Both the position numbers and the translations under genes were made by a program. A stretch of DNA of 64,000 bases. Origin: Streptomyces sp. CG1. Lineage in GTDB: Bacteria > Actinomycetota > Actinomycetes > Streptomycetales > Streptomycetaceae. This document shows, one piece after another, positions 59,825 to 64,000 of the stretch (its first letter is position 1; each line of letters begins with the position of its first letter). The notes under the pieces are model-generated. The model had not been told where the DNA came from. It did no database searches and was given only the letters and a program-made list of their open reading frames with translations. Where the stretch lies: assembly GCF_041080625.1 (NCBI RefSeq), contig NZ_CP163518.1, forward strand, positions 6,751,501 through 6,815,500, given 5' to 3'.

Positions 59825-60958
59825 TCAGAACTTGTTCTTCGGGGTGAGCCCCAGCGACAGGCCCGAAAGACCCCGCTGCCGTCCCCCCAGCTTCCCGGCG
59901 ATGGCCCTGAGCGCGCTGCCCGCCGGGGAGTCGGGGTCGGTCAGGACCACCGGCTTGCCCTCGTCGCCGCCCTCGCGGAGGCGGACGTCGATCGGGATGT
60001 TGCCGAGGACCGGGACCGCCGTACCCGTGGTGCGGGTGAGGCCGTCAGCGACCTGCTGGCCGCCGCCCGTGCCGAAGACGTCGACCATCTCGCCGCAGTG
60101 CGGGCAGGGCAGGCCGGACATGTTCTCGACCACGCCGACGATCTTCTGGTGGGTCTGGACGGCGATGGAGCCGGCGCGCTCGGCGACCTCGGCCGCCGCC
60201 TGCTGCGGCGTGGTCACGACCAGGATCTCGGCGTTCGGGACCAGCTGGGCCACGGAGATCGCGATGTCGCCGGTGCCGGGCGGGAGGTCCAGCAGCAGGA
60301 CGTCCAGGTCGCCCCAGTACACGTCCGCCAGGAACTGCTGGAGAGCGCGGTGGAGCATCGGGCCGCGCCACACGACGGGTGCGTTGCCCGGGGTGAACAT
60401 GCCGATGGAGATGACCTTCACGCCGTTCGCCGACGGCGGCATGATCATGTTCTCGACCTGTGTGGGACGGCCGTCCGCGCCCAGCATGCGCGGCACACTG
60501 TGGCCGTAGATGTCGGCGTCGACGACGCCCACCTTGAGGCCGTCGGCGGCCATCGCGGCCGCCAGGTTCACCGTCACCGAGGACTTGCCGACGCCGCCCT
60601 TGCCGGAGGCGACCGCGTAGACCCGGGTCAGGCTGCCGGGCTTGGCGAAGGGGACCTCGCGCTCGGCCTGGCCGCCGCGCAGGGCGGCCGCCAGCTCCTT
60701 GCGCTGCTCGTCGCTCATCACGTCCAGCGTGACGTCGACACGGGTGACGCCCTCGACCCGGGAGACCGCCTCGGTGACGCGCTGGGTGATGGTGTCGCGC
60801 ATGGGGCAGCCGGAGACCGTCAGGTACACGGTGACCGCGACCGTGCCGTCCTCCCCGATCTCCACCGATTTGACCATCCCCAGTTCGGTGATGGGTCGGT
60901 TGATCTCGGGGTCGTTCACCGTCGACAGTGCCTCGCGCACCGCGTCTTCCGTAGCCAT
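59825..60958 (-). CDS. mrp: Mrp/ApbC-type iron-sulfur carrier ATPase
   Basis: A 377-residue P-loop protein that loads iron-sulfur clusters onto target proteins. The N-terminal MIP18/DUF59 domain (ALSTVNDPEINRPITELGMV, then SGCPMRDTI) precedes the deviant Walker A GKGGVGKSS. Switch motifs are VVDADIYGHSVPRMLG and DLPPGTGDI. The cluster-binding CPHC is in GLPCPHCGEM. The start is MATEDAVREAL; an upstream in-frame ATG adds 35 unlikely residues. The gene follows the DUF1003 gene by 43 nt. Confidence 0.94.
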   Translation of the reverse strand: MATEDAVREALSTVNDPEINRPITELGMVKSVEIGEDGTVAVTVYLTVSGCPMRDTITQRVTEAVSRVEGVTRVDVTLDVMSDEQRKELAAALRGGQAEREVPFAKPGSLTRVYAVASGKGGVGKSSVTVNLAAAMAADGLKVGVVDADIYGHSVPRMLGADGRPTQVENMIMPPSANGVKVISIGMFTPGNAPVVWRGPMLHRALQQFLADVYWGDLDVLLLDLPPGTGDIAISVAQLVPNAEILVVTTPQQAAAEVAERAGSIAVQTHQKIVGVVENMSGLPCPHCGEMVDVFGTGGGQQVADGLTRTTGTAVPVLGNIPIDVRLREGGDEGKPVVLTDPDSPAGSALRAIAGKLGGRQRGLSGLSLGLTPKNKF

Positions 60959-61001
60959 AACCACGATGGTACGGCGCCGTGAGGGGCCTTCGGGATGCCC
61001 C

Positions 61002-61604
61002 TCAGCGGTCGTCTGTGTCACGTCGCGGAGACCGTTCTGACCGTTCCGCCGGGAATACGACATGCCCGTCGTGACGCCGTCTGTCCTCCAGCTCCTTGAC
61101 CAGGTCCTGCAGCTCCGAGCGGATCCAGTCCCGGGTCGCGACCTCGCCGAGGCCCATGCGGAGCGAGGCGATCTCCCGGGTCAGGTACTCGGTGTCGGCG
61201 ATGGACCGCTCGTTCTGCTTGCGGTCCTGCTCCAGGTTGACCCGGTCGCGGTCGTCCTGCCGGTTCTGCGCGAGCAGGATCAGCGGGGCCGCGTAGGAGG
61301 CCTGCAGGGACAGCACCAGGGTCAGGAAGATGAACGGGTACGTGTCGAAGCGCAGGTGCTGGGGAGCGGAGATGTTCCACACCACCCACACGATGATGAC
61401 GACCGTCATCCAGACGATGAAGCGGCCCGTGCCCAGGAAGCGGGCGATCCGTTCCGACAGCCGCCCGAAGGCCTCCGGGTCCCACTCGGGCAGGAACCGG
61501 TGGCGCGGCGGGCGCGGCTGGTCCAGGCGGGGCGTACGGGGCCGGGTGGCCGCCGTGGCGCCCGCCGGAGTGCGCTCGCGGGTGCTCTCGCGCTCAGGAA
61601 CCAT
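61002..61604 (-). CDS. DUF1003 membrane protein
   Basis: A 200-residue protein with two membrane helices (RFIVWMTVVIIVWVVWNI, YPFIFLTLVLSLQASYAAPLIL) and the DUF1003 signature LLAQNRQDDRDRVNLEQDRKQN. A coiled-coil region and a charged C-terminal tail follow. It overlaps the CBS-protein gene by 11 nt and probably depends on its translation. The two adjoining genes have been paired for long in actinobacteria, so they may work together. No function is known. Confidence 0.92.
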   Translation of the reverse strand: MVPERESTRERTPAGATAATRPRTPRLDQPRPPRHRFLPEWDPEAFGRLSERIARFLGTGRFIVWMTVVIIVWVVWNISAPQHLRFDTYPFIFLTLVLSLQASYAAPLILLAQNRQDDRDRVNLEQDRKQNERSIADTEYLTREIASLRMGLGEVATRDWIRSELQDLVKELEDRRRHDGHVVFPAERSERSPRRDTDDR

Positions 61605-62883
61605 GTGTGGCCGCCCCCTCTCCCTCGTCCAGATGGAACTCGGTCTCCCGCCAGTCGTCGGGCAGCATGTGGTCCAGTACGTCGTCCACGGTCACCGCGC
61701 CCAGCAGCGACCCGGACTCGTCCACCACGGGCGCGGCCACCATGTCGTACGTGGCGAAGAACCCGGCGATGACAGGGAGGGCGGCGTCCGGGGCCAGGGT
61801 CTGCAGATCGTCGTCCACGAGGGAGCTGACCAGGGTGTACGGGGGGTCGCGCAGCAGCCGCTGGAAGTGGACCGTGCCCAGGTACTTGCCGGTCGGGGTC
61901 TCGTCGGGCGGGCGGCAGACGTAGACCTGGGCGGCGAGCGCGGGGGAGAGGTCGGGGTTGCGGACCCTCGCGAGCGCGTCGGCGACCGTGGCGTCCGGGC
62001 GGAGCACGATCGGCTCGGTGGTCATCAGACCGCCGGCCGTGTGCTCCTCGTACGACATCAGGCGGCGCATGTCGGCCGCGTCGGCCGGCTGCATCAGGCT
62101 CAGCAGCCGCTCCTTGTCGTCTTCGGGCAGCTCGGACAGCAGGTCGGCCGCGTCGTCGGGGTCCATGGCCTCCAGGACGTCCGCCGCGCGCTCCTCCTTC
62201 AGCTTGCCGAGGATCTCGATCTGGTCGTCCTCCGGCAGCTCTTCGAGTACGTCGGCCAGGCGGTCGTCGTCGAGCGCCGCGGCGACCTCGGCGCGCCGCT
62301 TGGCGGAGAGGTGGTGCAGGACGTTGGCGAGGTCGGCGGGGCGCAGCTGCTCGAAGGTGGCGAGCAGGCTCTCGGCGCCCTGCCCGTGTTCTTCGAGGGA
62401 GAAGCCGGTGACGGCGGACCAGTCGGCGGTCAGCGTCTCACCCTTGGCCCGCCGGAAGGTGGTCGCCTTCTTCCCCTTGCGGACGAAGACGCGGTCGACT
62501 TCCCAGTCCCGGCGGGCGGGCAGCTGCTGCACGGACACGTCGAGGACGGTGACCTCCTCGCCGGTCTCCACCAGCTTCACGCGCCGGTCCAGCAGCTCCC
62601 CGAAGACCAGCCGCTCGGTGGGCCGCTGCTCGAAACGCCGGACGTTCATCACGCCGGTGGTGATGACCTGCCCGGACTCGACACCGGTGATCCGGGTCAT
62701 GGGCAGGAAGATACGGCGCCGGGTCGTCAGTTCGACGACCAGCCCGAGCAGCCGCGGGGGCCTGCGGCCCACGCGCAGCATCACGACCAGATCGCGCACA
62801 CGGCCCACCTGGTCGCCGTTCGGGTCGAAGACGGGGACCCCGGCGAGGTGCGAGACGAAGATCCGGGGGGCGCCGGCTGCCAT
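61594..62883 (-). CDS. MgtE N-domain/CBS protein without the transport domain
   Basis: A 429-residue protein. An N-terminal PRC-barrel-like region (VPVFDPNGDQVGRVRDLVVML) is repeated in a second copy from about residue 85. It is followed by the MgtE N-terminal superhelix (DLANVLHHLSAKRRAEVAAAL, then DAADLLSELPEDDKERLLSL) and two CBS domains (AGGLMTTEPIVL, then AAPVVDESGSLLGAVTVDDV). The MgtE membrane channel is absent, so this is probably a cytoplasmic Mg2+ or nucleotide sensor, not a transporter. GAGGAAG before the ATG at 62883 supports the start. The 3' end overlaps the DUF1003 gene. Confidence 0.92.
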   Translation of the reverse strand: MAAGAPRIFVSHLAGVPVFDPNGDQVGRVRDLVVMLRVGRRPPRLLGLVVELTTRRRIFLPMTRITGVESGQVITTGVMNVRRFEQRPTERLVFGELLDRRVKLVETGEEVTVLDVSVQQLPARRDWEVDRVFVRKGKKATTFRRAKGETLTADWSAVTGFSLEEHGQGAESLLATFEQLRPADLANVLHHLSAKRRAEVAAALDDDRLADVLEELPEDDQIEILGKLKEERAADVLEAMDPDDAADLLSELPEDDKERLLSLMQPADAADMRRLMSYEEHTAGGLMTTEPIVLRPDATVADALARVRNPDLSPALAAQVYVCRPPDETPTGKYLGTVHFQRLLRDPPYTLVSSLVDDDLQTLAPDAALPVIAGFFATYDMVAAPVVDESGSLLGAVTVDDVLDHMLPDDWRETEFHLDEGEGAATHGS

Positions 62884-63121
62884 GGCTGTGCTTCCTCTGC
62901 TGACGTGACCTGGGAATCGCCCCTTTCTGGGGTGTTCCGCTTTCTTTGTAAATAGATCGGTGAATTGCACGGATTTGCTCGCTCGGGTGCGCTTCAGGCT
63001 AGCCCTTACCGGTCGGATACGCCCTGGTGGGCGGTCCGGACGGACTGGCTCCGCCGTGCGGCCGAGGCACGGGTACGCTGCGGTACGCCGCTCAGGAACC
63101 CTCAGAAAGGCAGCGCTCTCT

Positions 63122-63865
63122 GTGACTGCGATTCTCCAGGGCCGTACCCGCCGGGCCGCGCGGGCGACCGCCCTGTGCGCACTGGCCGTGACCGGGGTGG
63201 CGGTGCTGACGGCGTGCGGGAGCGATGATCCGGACGCGGGGACCAACGGCGTGGGCAAGCTGACCGCCGGCAAGATCCAGGCGAAGACACAGGCGGCGGC
63301 CTCGTCGGCGTCGGCGGTACGGCTGTCCGGGACGGTCGTCACCAGCGGCCGCACGTACCAGCTGGACATGCAGCTCAAGGCCGGCGGCGGAACCGGCTCG
63401 GTGACCTCGAAGGGGGCGACCTTCAAGCTGCTGCGGGTCGGTGAGCAGCTGTACCTGAAGGCCGACGCGGACTTCTGGAACCAGGCCGGCGGCCAGGGCG
63501 GCGACGCGGCCGGCACGTTGAACGGCAAGTACGTGAAGGTGCCGCAGGGGGATCCCGCGTACAAGAAGTTCAGTGGCTTCACGGACAAGGACGTCCTCCT
63601 CGAGGGACTGCTCTCACTGCACGGCACGTTGGCGACGGACGGCCATCACGACGACTCGGGTACGCGCACCATCCGCATCACCGGCGACAAGGGCTCCGGC
63701 GGCAGCCTCGACGTGTCCCTGGAGGGCACCCCCTATCCGCTCCGCCTGGTCCGCGCCGGCGGAGCGGGCACGCTCAGCTTCTCCGACTGGGGCAAGGACT
63801 TCGCCGTGGCCGAGCCCGCACAGGATGAGACCGTCGACTACGGCAAGCAGCTGCCGGCGTCGTAG
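63122..63865 (+). CDS. Putative lipoprotein (LppX/LprG-like)
   Basis: A 247-residue exported lipoprotein from a GTG start. The signal TALCALAVTGVAVLTAC ends in a lipobox (LTAC). The mature part is beta-rich (GTVVTSGRTYQLDMQLKA, then KLLRVGEQLYLKADADFW, and a late TLSFSDWGKDFAV). It resembles the half-barrel LppX/LprG or LolA-like fold, by pattern only. It may bind lipid or act at the cell surface. An in-frame upstream start would place 54 Arg-rich residues before the signal and is rejected. Divergent from the CBS gene. Confidence 0.82.
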   Translation: MTAILQGRTRRAARATALCALAVTGVAVLTACGSDDPDAGTNGVGKLTAGKIQAKTQAAASSASAVRLSGTVVTSGRTYQLDMQLKAGGGTGSVTSKGATFKLLRVGEQLYLKADADFWNQAGGQGGDAAGTLNGKYVKVPQGDPAYKKFSGFTDKDVLLEGLLSLHGTLATDGHHDDSGTRTIRITGDKGSGGSLDVSLEGTPYPLRLVRAGGAGTLSFSDWGKDFAVAEPAQDETVDYGKQLPAS

Positions 63866-63908
63866 CGGTACGTTTCTCCGCCCCCGTCTCCGGTCTCCGC
63901 CCCCGGCG

Positions 63909-64000
63909 TTACCGTGCCTTCCGGCGCTTCACCAGAAGCTTCGGCAGGCCCGCGGGCAGCGGTCTGCGGGTGGTCGCCGGAGTCGCGACCGGAGCCTTTG
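63909..64000 (-). CDS. C-terminal end of an unidentified gene (partial)
   Basis: An open minus-strand frame enters from the right edge and ends KAPVATPATTRRPLPAGLP, then KLLVKRRKAR and a TAA stop. The 30 residues are Pro/Arg/Lys-rich and not enough to name a family. It is convergent with the lipoprotein gene. Confidence 0.55.
   Translation of the reverse strand, partial: KAPVATPATTRRPLPAGLPKLLVKRRKAR

Overview
The window is high-GC actinobacterial DNA, almost certainly from a Streptomyces chromosome. Reasons: strong G/C third-position bias, frequent GTG starts, a bldK-type oligopeptide permease, mycothiol biosynthesis (mshB), XRE/DUF5753-DUF397 developmental-type regulator pairs, and a gene order long shared with mycobacteria (dapE, LOG protein, folP, DivIVA-like, tag, DUF3117, O-methyltransferase, sigE, anti-sigma, htrA, tatB, mrp, DUF1003, MgtE-N/CBS). 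No rRNA, tRNA or CRISPR array was seen.

Layout. (1) 1-2057, minus strand: start of a succinate dehydrogenase flavoprotein gene (runs off the left edge), its membrane anchor and a small coiled-coil protein. (2) 2346-6535: an orphan oligopeptide-type binding lipoprotein, then typA/bipA with a clear terminator. (3) 6939-13132: a five-gene oligopeptide importer matching bldKABCDE in order and context. (4) 13137-17516: an accessory island with a UTRA-only protein, a methyltransferase, a WhiJ-like regulator cassette (DUF397, XRE/DUF5753, RsbW-like ATPase) and an Rpn-type nuclease gene. The Rpn gene has a strong internal start and a decayed tandem copy of its 3' end. (5) 17661-23716, minus strand: a second, closely related bldK-like operon in opposite orientation. 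(6) 24206-30073: a third peptide importer with a different gene order, then an S9 peptidase. (7) 32535-34583: a small membrane protein and a Ser/Thr kinase remnant split by a TnpB element. (8) 34595-42126: mshB, a DUF6113-like membrane protein, a collagen-like/VanW-type wall protein, and an ABC exporter with a DesK/DesR-like two-component pair. (9) 42131-48696: SirB1-like and GNAT proteins, fdxA, dapC, a small secreted protein, a transglycosylase-like protein and dapE. (10) 48801-64000: the conserved block listed above, ending in a lipoprotein and a partial gene.

Working together. Regions 2, 3, 5 and 6 hold four extracellular peptide-binding lipoproteins and three complete importers, with an aminopeptidase at the end. 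This suggests heavy investment in peptide uptake and signalling. Region 10 is an envelope-stress module: an ECF sigma factor with a textbook autoregulatory promoter, its zinc-binding anti-sigma factor, an HtrA protease and the Tat component TatB. Regions 9 and 10 also carry meso-diaminopimelate synthesis (dapC, dapE), folate synthesis (folP) and base repair (tag).

The most notable item is the Rpn locus at 16312-17516. It looks like a nuclease/intragenic-antitoxin gene-within-gene. An excellent Shine-Dalgarno sequence precedes an internal ATG, four-residue repeats lie in the C-terminal part, and a partial duplicate begins at the same internal methionine.
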